Positions 55,258 through 63,074 of a stretch of DNA of 64,000 nucleotides are shown piece by piece. The stretch is taken from assembly GCF_015637705.1 (NCBI RefSeq), contig NZ_JADOBE010000005.1, positions 186,001-250,000 of the forward strand. The letters are read 5' to 3'. This DNA is from Pseudomonas sp. N040. GTDB lineage: Bacteria; Pseudomonadota; Gammaproteobacteria; Pseudomonadales; Pseudomonadaceae. Below the pieces are notes generated by a model, which saw only the letters and a list, made by a program, of their open reading frames with translations, had not been told where the DNA came from and ran no database searches. The position numbers and the translations under genes are program-made. Numbering within the stretch: the first letter of the stretch is position 1; each line of letters opens with the position of its first letter.

Positions 55258-55672
55258 GTGCGGCGACTTCGGCTTCCAGTTCGACCACCCGCTGGCGGGC
55301 CTCCACCGTGTCAGTGACATCCTTCTGGATGCCGATGTAGTAGGTCAGCTGGTCCGCTTCGTTGAACACCGGGGTAATCGACAGTTCGTTCCAGAAGGCA
55401 CTGCCGTCCTTGCGGTAGTTGCGAATGATCTGCCGGCACGGCTGGTTGTTGAGGATCGCCGCGTGGATCGCATGCAAGCCCGGCTGGTCGCGGTCGCCAC
55501 TCTGCAGGAAGCGGCAGTCCTGATAGAGGATGTCGTCGGCGCTGTAGCCGGTGAGGCGCTCGAAAGCAGGGTTGGCATAGATCAGGATGTTGTCGTCACC
55601 TTCCTGCTCGGCCACGACGATGCCATCGTTCGATGCATTGACTACCAGTTGCAACAGTTTGGCATTGATCAT
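55235..55672 (-). CDS. Short LOV blue-light photoreceptor (PpSB1-LOV-like)
   Basis: 145 aa, a single LOV domain (about 15-120) with short helical caps and no output domain. The flavin-adduct cysteine is Cys53 in QDCRFLQ, followed by DRDQ; NYRKDGSAFWNELSI and GIQKDVT are LOV hallmarks that bind FMN. The C-terminal VVELEAEVAALKARL is a coiled coil for dimerisation. The sequence closely follows PpSB1-LOV of P. putida, where two such proteins are needed for light induction through the PplR/LitR regulators. A three-copy 18 bp repeat lies just upstream. Confidence 0.92.
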   Translation of the reverse strand: MINAKLLQLVVNASNDGIVVAEQEGDDNILIYANPAFERLTGYSADDILYQDCRFLQSGDRDQPGLHAIHAAILNNQPCRQIIRNYRKDGSAFWNELSITPVFNEADQLTYYIGIQKDVTDTVEARQRVVELEAEVAALKARLGE

Positions 55673-55692
55673 TGGGGCGGCTTCCGGCTCGG

Positions 55693-55740
55693 TATGCGCT
55701 GCATCAGGGCTGTGCGCTGCATGATAACTATGCGCTGCAT
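55693..55740. repeat. Three 18-bp tandem repeats upstream of the LOV gene
   Basis: TATGCGCTGCAT at 55693, TGTGCGCTGCAT at 55711 and TATGCGCTGCAT at 55729: three copies with an exact 18 bp period. Each carries ATGC-NNN-GCAT-type dyad symmetry. They lie 21-68 bp ahead of the LOV start codon and 72-119 bp ahead of the divergent flavodoxin gene. Confidence 0.8.
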
Positions 55741-55811
55741 TCTAAGGCATCGGAGCAGACTGTCCACTTGCGGCATAATGCCGGGCCAGATCCTCTGTTT
55801 CAGGAGTTTGC

Positions 55812-56270
55812 ATGAAGGTAGCGATTTTATCCGGCTCGGTTTACGGCACCGCCGAAGAAGTGGCCCGTCACGCCGAGAAGCGCTTGCGGGCGGCCGGTTT
55901 CGAGGCCTGGCACCAGGCCCGGATGACCCTGGACGAGCTGCTGGCCTTCGCCCCGCAAGCGTTTCTCGGGGTGACCGCCACCACCGGCATGGGCGAACTG
56001 CCGGACAACCTGCAAGCGCTGTACTTCGCGCTTCGCGAGCAGCTGCCGGACTGGCGCGGCATGCCCGGGGCGGTGCTGGCGCTGGGCGATTCCAGCTATG
56101 GCGAGACCTTCTGTGCCGGCGGCGAGATGCTCCGCGAGCTGTATGCCGAACTGGGCATCCGCGAGGTGCTGCCGATGCTGCGTCTGGATGCCAGCGAGAG
56201 TGTCAATCCGGAGGCCGATGCCGAGCCGTGGCTGGATGAACTAATCAGTCTGCTGCAGGGCTGCGCGTAG
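55812..56270 (+). CDS. Flavodoxin (MioC-like)
   Basis: 152 aa flavodoxin-like FMN protein. VAILSGSVYGTAEEVA is the phosphate-binding loop; TATTGMGELPDN and LGDSSYGETFC form the flavin-ring loops. It is a single-domain electron carrier of unknown partner. Its TAG stop lies inside a GTAGGGTGG repeat. It is divergent from the LOV gene. Confidence 0.88.
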   Translation: MKVAILSGSVYGTAEEVARHAEKRLRAAGFEAWHQARMTLDELLAFAPQAFLGVTATTGMGELPDNLQALYFALREQLPDWRGMPGAVLALGDSSYGETFCAGGEMLRELYAELGIREVLPMLRLDASESVNPEADAEPWLDELISLLQGCA

Positions 56271-56329
56271 GGTGGGCTTCAGCCCACCGGTTTTAGCGGC
56301 TGACTGCGGTGGGCTGAAGCCCACTCTAC
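56267..56329. repeat. GTAGGGTGG hairpin repeat, copy 2
   Basis: GTAGGGTGGGCTTCAGCCCACC and its near-inverse GGTGGGCTGAAGCCCACTCTAC (each shown here in full only as two short halves: GTAGGGTGGGCTTC and GAAGCCCACTCTAC) flank a 20 bp centre. Each half is itself a hairpin. It supplies the stop codon of the flavodoxin gene. Confidence 0.7.
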
Positions 56330-56381
56330 GGACTGGATTACAACGCTCGAGCGTGGGAACTATTGGGGCAGAGGCTGTCCT

Positions 56382-57545
56382 TCACAGCGGCAGGCCGGCC
56401 TTGCTGCGGTAATGGCTGCGTACCGGGTTGGCGTACTGCAGGATCAGGCTGGGGCGATGCTCGGCCGGGCACTTGTCCAGGCGGCGTTGCCATTCGCCTT
56501 CGGCGCGGCGCAGTTCATCGACGGGGAACAGCTCGACCAGCGGCGGTACCTGGATTTCCGGGTCCTGGTTGTCCCACTGGGCATAGGCCAGGTAGTGCAC
56601 CGGGAACAGCCGGTAATGGGTCAGGATCACCTGGTCGATGGCGCTCGCCAGCTGCCGGGCATCGGCGAACTCACCCCCCATCTCGCTACCGAAGTGCAGG
56701 TGCACGCGGCCCTTGTAGCCGGTGATACCCAGGGCGATGCTGGCATCGTCCTCGCCCACGGCTTTCTCGTAGCTGCCGGTGCTGGCGCGGATCGACAGTT
56801 CCCGGGCCTTGGCCAGGTCGCAAGGGTCGTACTCATAGCTGATCGCCACCGGGATCACGTGCAGCTGGCCGATGACCTCGCTGAACGGCTGCTCCTTGCG
56901 GCTCATGTGGAACATCTTGAGGATCGCCGGATCGGTGCGGTCGTTGCCGTCCTTGGCGCGGCCCTCGGCCTGGGCAATCCAGACCGACTCGTGGTCGCTG
57001 CAGATGGAGTGATTGATATAGGCGGAGAGTTGCTGGAAGGCGGCGAGCTTCTCGCGGCGGTTGCTGATCGAGCGCGGCACGATGAAGCTCTTGTTCAGGC
57101 GCATCAGGTCGCCGACAAAGGGCTTCTGCAGCAGGTTGTCGCCGATGGCGATGCGCACGGTCGGGTGCTGGGTGTGGTACAGCGCATAGTTGACGAAGGC
57201 CGGGTCCATGACGATGTCGCGGTGGTTGGCAATGTACAGGCAGGCCTTGCCGGCCGGGATCTGCTCCAGGCCCGAGTAGGTGACGCCGTCGGTGGCCTTT
57301 TCGATGGTACGGTCGACATAGGGCTCGACCTTGTCCTGCAGCTTGGCCACGCAGTCGATCCCGGCGCATTCGCGGCGCAGGCGGAAGGCCACCAGCGGGC
57401 GCAGCAGCCAGCCGAGCGGACCGGCCAGGCGCGGAAAGCGAAAGCGCGTGAGCAAGCCCAGCAAGGTCGGATCACTGGTCAGCCGCGCCAGTACGGCGGA
57501 GACTTCGTCATCACGGTAAGGTCGGATACTGTCGAATTCGCCCAT
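56382..57545 (-). CDS. PlsC-like 1-acylglycerol-3-phosphate acyltransferase
   Basis: 387 aa. The acyltransferase domain occupies about residues 85-290, with motif I NHRDIVMD (His108, Asp114), then NKSFIVPR, AEGRAKDG and PVAISYEYDP. The spacing from His to Asp is five residues, not the usual four (HX4D), a feature I associate with this particular Pseudomonas family. It presumably acts on membrane phospholipid or a related lipid at the inner membrane; the substrate is unproven. The second of two adjacent ATGs has the better-placed AGAG. Confidence 0.8.
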   Translation of the reverse strand: MGEFDSIRPYRDDEVSAVLARLTSDPTLLGLLTRFRFPRLAGPLGWLLRPLVAFRLRRECAGIDCVAKLQDKVEPYVDRTIEKATDGVTYSGLEQIPAGKACLYIANHRDIVMDPAFVNYALYHTQHPTVRIAIGDNLLQKPFVGDLMRLNKSFIVPRSISNRREKLAAFQQLSAYINHSICSDHESVWIAQAEGRAKDGNDRTDPAILKMFHMSRKEQPFSEVIGQLHVIPVAISYEYDPCDLAKARELSIRASTGSYEKAVGEDDASIALGITGYKGRVHLHFGSEMGGEFADARQLASAIDQVILTHYRLFPVHYLAYAQWDNQDPEIQVPPLVELFPVDELRRAEGEWQRRLDKCPAEHRPSLILQYANPVRSHYRSKAGLPL

Positions 57546-57649
57546 CATGATCTCTGTGTGGCAGGAGGCCGGGTTGAGCGCAGGAGCTGCGCCGGTTAGA
57601 ACGTCATTGCGAGCGCCAATTATAGGCGCAAGTCACTTGGGAGAAGCGC

Positions 57650-57832
57650 ATGCTGGAAAGCGAAGATTACCAGTGTCCGTATTGTGGCGAGTGGGTCGAG
57701 GCCCTGCTCGATCTGTCCGGCGGTGACCAGCAGTACATCGAGGATTGCCCGGTGTGTTGCCGGCCAATCCTGTTCGAACTGCGTACCGACGGTGAAAGCT
57801 GGCAGCTTCAAGTGCGCCGGGAGGATGACTGA
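57650..57832 (+). CDS. CPXCG-motif cysteine-rich small protein
   Basis: 60 aa. CPYCG (Cys9, Cys12) and CPVCC form a single zinc-ribbon-like site; DLSGGDQQYIEDC lies between. The family is common and uncharacterised. Its TGA overlaps the start of the next gene by one base. Confidence 0.88.
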   Translation: MLESEDYQCPYCGEWVEALLDLSGGDQQYIEDCPVCCRPILFELRTDGESWQLQVRREDD

Positions 57833-58092
57833 TGCAGCGTATCTACGAGCCGGAAAACCTGCTGGAAGCCCAGATGCTGCTGGGCATGCTGGCCAGCGAA
57901 GGGGTCAGTGCGCACCTGACCGGCACCCACCTGCTCGGTGCGATCGGCGAGTTGCCGGTGGCCGGCCTGCTCGGCTTGCTGGTGGCCGATGATGAGGTGC
58001 AGCGCGCCAGCGGCCTGATCGCTGCGTACAATGCCGCGCAACCCTTGCCGGGCGAAGCTCCGCCAGAAGGTGAGGGCAGCCTGCTGTGCTGA
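57832..58092 (+). CDS. DUF2007-family protein (putative signal-transducing type)
   Basis: 86 aa. MQRIYEPENLLEAQMLLGMLASEGV is the DUF2007 opening (given here as IYEPENLLEAQML), with a GLLGLLVADDEVQRA core and a proline-rich tail. The family resembles PII-like folds but has no proven function. It is coupled to the CPXCG gene by a one-base overlap. Confidence 0.85.
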   Translation: MQRIYEPENLLEAQMLLGMLASEGVSAHLTGTHLLGAIGELPVAGLLGLLVADDEVQRASGLIAAYNAAQPLPGEAPPEGEGSLLC

Positions 58093-58146
58093 TGGCTGCG
58101 TCCTGGCAGCCCTTCTCCGTGAACACTCCATCGAGCCCGTTTAGCC

Positions 58147-58761
58147 ATGTGTGGACGCTACGCCCTGTTTCGCTGGACGGCCGAACTGACTGCCGTGCCG
58201 GGCTTTCCGGCTGACCAGCAACCGCACTGGAACCTGCTGCCTGCCACCCGGGTGCCGATGCTGCGCGAGACGGCCGCCGGCCAGCGGGTCGATCTGGCGC
58301 GCTGGGGGCTTACCCCGGCCTGGCTCACCGACCTGTCGCGCACCCCGGCGCATGCCCGGCTGGAAACCGTCGCCCAGCAGCCGATGTTTCGCGAAGCCTT
58401 CAGCAAGCGCCGCTGCCTGCTGCCGGCCAACGGTTTCTTCGAGTGGCGCGGTGTGCGCAAGCGGCCTTACTGGCTGAGCGTGGCCGAGCCGCTGCTGTAT
58501 TTCGCGGCAATCTGGGAAGCCTATCCGGCAGGCGATGCGGAATACCTGAGCGTGGCCATGCTGACCCGCGAAGCGGGCGCGCAGCGGCGCCCGATCGTGC
58601 TCGCTGCCGCCGAACAGCAGGCCTGGCTGGCCGCGGACACCAGCAGCGCGGCACTCCTGCAACTGTTGCAGGATGCCCGGCCAGCGCTGTTCGAACGGGC
58701 GCTGGCCGGCATCGTCAATGATCCGCGGGTGGATGGGCCGGAATGCCTGACCCCGGCCTGA
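58147..58761 (+). CDS. HMCES/YedK-family (SRAP) protein with altered active site
   Basis: 204 aa SRAP domain. The nucleophile Cys2 (MCGRYALF), WNLLPA, RWGLTPAW and ANGFFEW with Glu99 are present. Family members crosslink to abasic sites in single-stranded DNA. The conserved Asn of the NAR-x-E motif is His69 (AHARLE), and the region of the catalytic His (usually H-D-R-R/M-P) reads AQRRP at 145-149, so that His is absent. No LexA box was seen nearby. It may retain crosslinking but with changed reversal, or be a paralog with another role. Confidence 0.85.
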   Translation: MCGRYALFRWTAELTAVPGFPADQQPHWNLLPATRVPMLRETAAGQRVDLARWGLTPAWLTDLSRTPAHARLETVAQQPMFREAFSKRRCLLPANGFFEWRGVRKRPYWLSVAEPLLYFAAIWEAYPAGDAEYLSVAMLTREAGAQRRPIVLAAAEQQAWLAADTSSAALLQLLQDARPALFERALAGIVNDPRVDGPECLTPA

Positions 58762-58795
58762 ACGGTGCGCGGTTCCTACAAAAGCATCCCGGCCT

Positions 58796-58828
58796 GTAGG
58801 CGCGCCGCCCTCGGCGCGAGCTTTTGCT
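58796..58828. repeat. GC-rich hairpin, REP/terminator-like
   Basis: GGCGCGCCG and CGGCGCG pair around CCCT and are followed by AGCTTTTG. It lies between the SRAP gene and the convergent Mn-exporter gene, so it could end either transcript. Confidence 0.45.
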
Positions 58829-58917
58829 GTTGCCTGATGGTTCGCTGCGGCGCGCCGCTTACATATTAAGGGTCGGATCAATAGCCCGGCCTTCTCGCAC
58901 AATGCAGACCGCTTCAA

Positions 58918-59505
58918 CTAGACCAGGCCACTCAGCTGCGCGGCCTGCCAGCCGGCATACAGGGCCAGCAGGACGAAGGCGCCGGCGGCGACGCGGTGGA
59001 TCAGGGTCAGCGGCAGGCGCTCGGCGCTGAAGTGCCCGGCCAGCACCACCGGCACGTTGGCCAGCAGCATGCCCAGTGTGGTGCCCAGCACCACCATCAG
59101 CAGATGCGGGTACTGCGCGGCCAGCATCACCGTGGCGATCTGCGTCTTGTCGCCCATTTCGGCGAGAAAGAAGGTGATCAGGGTGGCGACGAAGGGGCCG
59201 TGCTGGCGCAGGATGGACTCTTCGCTGTCGGCGTCGAGCTGGTCCGGTACCAGCATCCAGGCAGCCACCGCGGCAAAGCTGGCGGTGAGGATCCAGGCCA
59301 GGGTGGCGGCGCTGAACAGGCTGGCGACCCAGCTGCCAAGCGCGCCGGCGGCAAAGTGATTGGCCAGGGTGGCCAGTGCTATGCCCCAGATGATCGGCCA
59401 GGGCCGGCGAAAGCGCGCGGCCAGCAGCAAGGCGAGCAGTTGGGTCTTGTCGCCGATTTCGGCCAGCGCAACGATGCCGGTGGGAACGAACAGGGATTCG
59501 AGCAT
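58918..59505 (-). CDS. GDT1/TMEM165-type manganese exporter (UPF0016)
   Basis: 195 aa with about six membrane helices. Two copies of the family motif E-x-G-D-K-T are present: EIGDKTQ (about 16-22) and EMGDKTQ (in the second half), separated by an acidic cytoplasmic loop. Bacterial members export Mn2+. The yybP-ykoY riboswitch upstream strongly supports a manganese role. The ATG at 59505 fits homology. Confidence 0.92.
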   Translation of the reverse strand: MLESLFVPTGIVALAEIGDKTQLLALLLAARFRRPWPIIWGIALATLANHFAAGALGSWVASLFSAATLAWILTASFAAVAAWMLVPDQLDADSEESILRQHGPFVATLITFFLAEMGDKTQIATVMLAAQYPHLLMVVLGTTLGMLLANVPVVLAGHFSAERLPLTLIHRVAAGAFVLLALYAGWQAAQLSGLV

Positions 59506-59520
59506 CAGGGTGTTCCTCGG

Positions 59521-59701
59521 GGGCGGGTTTGACGATTGGCTATGACACGTACGACCTTCCCGCCCCGGGTGAGGTGTGCGTGTCATAGGTCTGGTCAAAC
59601 CCAAGGCTCTCGAGGAGCCAGGGGTCGCATGCACCATGGTCGGCTGACCAAGTATGTTGACGCATGCCGGGTGAGCGGGCGCTCACGGGAGACTACTCCC
59701 C
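59521..59701 (-). promoter_or_regulatory. yybP-ykoY manganese riboswitch
   Basis: Read on the minus strand, the leader begins GGGGAGTAGTC (59701-59691) and has CGTCAACATAC about 40 bases later, both hallmarks of the yybP-ykoY Mn2+ sensor. Downstream are two nested perfect stems: GGGTTTGAC (59602-59594) with GTCAAACCC (59533-59525), enclosing TATGACACG (59587-59579) with CGTGTCATA (59549-59541). These probably make the expression platform just ahead of the exporter. Confidence 0.85.
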
Positions 59702-59766
59702 TAGGACGGTGCGGATTATGCCCGGCCCGTGGGCTTGCGGCAAGGTCGCCTAACCGTCAACAGCGC

Positions 59767-59831
59767 CCCTGCAGGAGCCAGCTTGCTGGCGATCAGGTGC
59801 GGTGAAACATCGCCAGCAGGCGGGCGCCTGG
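59767..59831. repeat. Pair of inverted REP-like sequences
   Basis: GCAGGAGCCAGCTTGCTGGC at 59771 has the form of the common Pseudomonas REP (GTAGGAGCGAGCTTGCTCGC type). An inverted partial copy, ATCGCCAGCAGGCGGGCG, follows at 59809. They occupy the 60-150 bp between the riboswitch and rsmC. Confidence 0.6.
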
Positions 59832-59859
59832 CGGGTTTTGCCGACTGACAGCTGTCCCA

Positions 59860-60858
59860 TCAAGGGCGCACGGCCCGGTAGACATGAAAGCCGTCGGCCG
59901 CCGCCAGGGTGCGGCAGGGGCCCAGGTGCTTCTCGATCAGTGGCGCATATTGCAGGAAGTTGTTGGCCACCAGGCGGATTTCGCCGCGGCCCTGCAGGTG
60001 GCTGGCCGCTTCGCGGAGCAACTGCTCGGTGGCCGCGTAGCTGGTGTGCACGCCCTGGTGGAACGGCGGATTGCTGAGGATCGCCGCCAAGCCGCTCGGA
60101 GCGGCATGGATGCCGTCACCCGCCAGCACTTCGGCCTGCAGGCCGTTGGCCGCCAGGGTCAGGCGGCTGCTGGCGATGGCGAAGGCATCCACATCCAGCA
60201 GGCTGACCTGGCTGGCCGGGTAGCGGCGCTTGAGTACGGCGCCGAGTACCCCGGCACCGCAGCCGAAATCCAGCAGGTGCCCGCTGGGTAGCCGGTCAAG
60301 GTGCTGGAGCAGCAAGGCTGTACCGCGATCCAGCCGGCCGTGGCTGAATACGCCGGGCAGGCTGATGACCTGCAGCGGGCCGTCTTCCAGTTCAAGGCTG
60401 AAGTGTTGCCCCAGCGTTTCCAGCACAGGCTGCGCCGGGACTTGCTCGACGGTTACCTGCCATAGCTGGCAATGCCGTGCGCTGTCCAGCTTGCGTGGCT
60501 TGCCGAACGCTGCCAGCTGCTTGCTGGCGCTCTCGATACCGGCGCGCTTTTCGCCGACCAGAAACAGCTCGCGGCCCGGCAGGCGGCAGGCCAGGGCCTG
60601 CAGCAGATAATCGGTCAGCTCGCGGGATTTTGGTAGAAACAGCACTGCAGCAGTGAAATCCTCTGCGTCGGGAGCCGTACCGAAGCGGCTACGGCCGGGG
60701 AAGCGTGCTTCCAGTTGTGCCTGCTCGCCGGCATGCCAGCTCCACCCATGGGCTTCAGGCAGACGGCCGAGCAAATCATCGGCGGGCAGCCCGGCGAGCA
60801 AGACATTGCCGGCGAACAGTTCGGCCTGGCGGAGCAGCACTTCACTGCGTGGGTCCAT
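59860..60858 (-). CDS. rsmC: 16S rRNA (guanine1207-N2)-methyltransferase
   Basis: 332 aa with the RsmC two-domain layout: an N-terminal degenerate methyltransferase domain (about 1-160) and a catalytic C-terminal one with [15 protein letters not shown] and the N6/N2-methyltransferase motif NPPFHQG (about residue 255). AGGAAG precedes the ATG at 60858 by six bases. RsmC modifies G1207 in 16S rRNA. Confidence 0.92.
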   Translation of the reverse strand: MDPRSEVLLRQAELFAGNVLLAGLPADDLLGRLPEAHGWSWHAGEQAQLEARFPGRSRFGTAPDAEDFTAAVLFLPKSRELTDYLLQALACRLPGRELFLVGEKRAGIESASKQLAAFGKPRKLDSARHCQLWQVTVEQVPAQPVLETLGQHFSLELEDGPLQVISLPGVFSHGRLDRGTALLLQHLDRLPSGHLLDFGCGAGVLGAVLKRRYPASQVSLLDVDAFAIASSRLTLAANGLQAEVLAGDGIHAAPSGLAAILSNPPFHQGVHTSYAATEQLLREAASHLQGRGEIRLVANNFLQYAPLIEKHLGPCRTLAAADGFHVYRAVRP

Positions 60859-60968
60859 GAAACTTCCTGAAAGTTGGGTTTGAAGGGGCGATGGTATTTT
60901 GCGCCCCTCGCCCACTTGTGGGAGAGGGGCTGGGGGAGAGGGAACAGGCTTGAATGTATTGGACCAGA

Positions 60969-61922
60969 TTAACCGACCATCCGCACCGGCGCACCGGCTA
61001 TGAAGGCGGTTGCATTGTCAGCCAGTTGACCAACGATGCGCTGGCGGGCTTCGCGGCTGCCCCAGGCATTGTGCGGGGTGATGATCAGACGCGGGACATC
61101 GCCGGCCAGCAGTGGGTTGCCGTGGCGCGGCGGCTCTTCGCTGAGCACGTCGAAGGCGGCACCGCCCAGATGCCCGGCCCGCAGCGTGTCAGCCAATGCC
61201 TGCTCGTCGACCAATCCCCCGCGCGCGGTGTTGATCAGCAGTGCATTGGGCTTCATCAGGGCCAGTTCGCGGGCACCGATCATCAGGCGGGTCTGTTCGG
61301 TCAGCGGGCAGTGCAGGCTCAGGGCATCCACTTGCGGCAGCAGCTCATTCAGCGGCAAGCGATCTTCACGCAACGGTTGGCCGGGGAGCTGGCCCAGCAG
61401 CACGCGCATGCCGAAGGCTTCGGCCAGGCGTCCTACCGCACTGCCCAGTTCACCGTGGCCGAGCAGGCCGAGGGTTTTGCCTTCGAGTTCCATGATCGGG
61501 AAATCCAGCAGGCAGAACTGGCTGGCCTGCTGCCAGGCGCCGTTGCGCACCGCCTGCTGGTAATCGGTCAGGCGGGTGGCCAGGGCGAGCAACAGCAGCA
61601 GGGTGTGCTGCGCCACCGAAGGCGTGCCATAGGCGCGGCAGTTGCAGACAGTTACCCCATGCGCTTGTGCGGTGGCGAGGTCGACATTGTTGGTGCCGGT
61701 AGCCGCAACCAGTACCAGCTTGAGTTGCGGGTTGGCGGCAAAGCTGGCGGCCGTCAGCGGCACCTTGTTGCTGATCGCCACGCTGGCGCCGTGCAGGCGT
61801 GCGCTGACTTGCTCCGGGCTGCTCTGTGCGTGCAATTGCAGGCTGGCGAAGCATTGCTGCAGCGGGCTCAGATCAAGGTCGCCAAGGTCCAGTGAGGCGT
61901 GGTCGAGAAATACGGCATGCAT
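60969..61922 (-). CDS. D-2-hydroxyacid dehydrogenase (glycerate dehydrogenase/hydroxypyruvate reductase-like)
   Basis: 317 aa NAD(P)-dependent enzyme. [17 protein letters not shown] (about 148-164) is the dinucleotide loop; [10 protein letters not shown] carries the catalytic Arg, the Glu follows in DVLSEEPP and the His is in ITPHNAWGS. Substrate-range is unclear; HprA-like hydroxypyruvate reduction is likely. The ATG at 61922 is used; a GTG at 61934 is possible. The 110 bp ahead of rsmC include a CCCTC/GAGGG-rich repeat. Confidence 0.87.
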   Translation of the reverse strand: MHAVFLDHASLDLGDLDLSPLQQCFASLQLHAQSSPEQVSARLHGASVAISNKVPLTAASFAANPQLKLVLVAATGTNNVDLATAQAHGVTVCNCRAYGTPSVAQHTLLLLLALATRLTDYQQAVRNGAWQQASQFCLLDFPIMELEGKTLGLLGHGELGSAVGRLAEAFGMRVLLGQLPGQPLREDRLPLNELLPQVDALSLHCPLTEQTRLMIGARELALMKPNALLINTARGGLVDEQALADTLRAGHLGGAAFDVLSEEPPRHGNPLLAGDVPRLIITPHNAWGSREARQRIVGQLADNATAFIAGAPVRMVG

Positions 61923-62004
61923 ATTTTGGCTCACGGGTTTTACCTGCTGCGGGGTGATCGCGTAGGTTAGCCTGCCAGCCGTCACATTTAAGCAGGAGCC
62001 TTTG

Positions 62005-62634
62005 GTGTACTGGACAGAGTTTCTAACCGTCGCGTTTGTGCATTTGCTGGCCGTAGCCAGTCCGGGACCGGATTTTGCCATTGTGGTGCGCGAAAGCGTT
62101 AGCCATGGCCGCACTGCCGGGACCTGGACGGCGCTGGGCGTCGGTGCCGGTATTCTCGTGCATGTCACTTATTCGCTGCTGGGCATCGGTCTGGTCGTGG
62201 CGCAGTCGGCTGTACTGTTCAATGTCCTGAAGTGGCTGGCGGCCGCTTATCTGCTGTATCTGGGCATCAAGGCACTGCGCAGCGGGCCGAGCGTCGCAGC
62301 CGATGCCAGCACGCAATTGCCGGAGGTTGCGCGCAGTCCGCGAGGGGCCTTTGTCAGCGGGTTTATTACCAACGGCCTGAATCCCAAGGCGACGCTGTTC
62401 TTTCTGTCACTGTTTACGCTGGTGATTGATCCGCACACGCCGCTGCTGATCCAGGCCGGCTATGGAATTTATCTGGCCTGCGCCACGGCAGCCTGGTTTT
62501 CGCTGGTAGCAATGCTGTTCAGTCATTCACGGGTACGCAGCGGCTTTTCCCGCATGGGCCACTGGTTTGACCGGCTGATGGGCTTGGTGCTGGTGGGGCT
62601 GGCGGTGCGGCTGGTGTTTAGTGAGGTGGGTTGA
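62005..62634 (+). CDS. LysE/RhtB family exporter
   Basis: 209 aa with about six membrane helices and the LysE signature AVASPGPDFAIVVRESVSHG (first part: SPGPDFAIV). GFITNGLNPKATLFFLSLF is the second conserved block. These proteins export amino acids; the substrate is not predictable. The start is a GTG at 62005 with CAGGAG six bases upstream. It is divergent from the hydroxyacid dehydrogenase. Confidence 0.88.
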   Translation: MYWTEFLTVAFVHLLAVASPGPDFAIVVRESVSHGRTAGTWTALGVGAGILVHVTYSLLGIGLVVAQSAVLFNVLKWLAAAYLLYLGIKALRSGPSVAADASTQLPEVARSPRGAFVSGFITNGLNPKATLFFLSLFTLVIDPHTPLLIQAGYGIYLACATAAWFSLVAMLFSHSRVRSGFSRMGHWFDRLMGLVLVGLAVRLVFSEVG

Positions 62635-62639
62635 GGTGA

Positions 62640-62965
62640 GGATTGGCAATCCGGTGCTTTATTGACTGGCATCTGCGAGCTAGACCTCCGCGCTTTTTCC
62701 GATGCCCGACCTCTGGTTGCGCCTTGCACGGCGCCTCACTTCCTCTTTGTTTGCGCAAAGAGAAAGTAAGCAAAGAGAAAACGCACCCGACATACGGCCC
62801 TTCATTTCGCTTCGCTGCATTCCGGGTTCGTTCGCTCCATCGGCGCTTCAGGGGCCCGCTGCGAAGGGCCGTCCATGGCCCATCGCAGCTCTCGCGGCAT
62901 CCATGCCGCTCAACCCCCTCCACACCGATTCCGCTCACCCTCCTGACGGGACTTTCAGTCCGTGC
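62640..62965 (+). repeat. Large dispersed repeat, left copy
   Basis: This stretch begins GGATTGGCAATCCGGTGCT and is the inverted counterpart of 63075-63380. It contains GCGCCTCACTTCC, GCAAAGAGAAAGTAAGC, CGAAGGGCCGTCCATGGCCC and the palindrome GCGGCATCCATGCCGC. It has no credible protein-coding sequence. I recall similar AAAGTAAGCAAA-containing repeats in many Pseudomonas genomes. Confidence 0.8.
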
Positions 62966-62975
62966 AGATTCGAAA

Positions 62976-63054
62976 GTAGGGTGGATAACCGCGCAGCGTT
63001 ATCCACCAAAAACGCGCCCGGTGGAAAAGCCGCAAGCGGCGTTTTCCACCCTAC
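62976..63054. repeat. GTAGGGTGG hairpin repeat, copy 3, at the centre of the inverted pair
   Basis: GTAGGGTGGATAACCGCG at the left and CGTTTTCCACCCTAC at the right are inverted. Inner hairpins GGATAACCGCGCAGCG/GTTATCC and GGTGGAAAAGCCGC/GCGGCGTTTTCCACC lie between. Confidence 0.75.
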
Positions 63055-63074
63055 GCAAATGTTTCGGTAGTCGG

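Noticed and set aside
55693..55740. CRISPR array.
   Set aside because: Only three 12-bp units with 6-bp spacers and no cas genes; too short in every dimension.
58100..58146. SOS control of the SRAP-family gene.
   Set aside because: No CTGT-N8-ACAG sequence was found ahead of it, unlike yebG.
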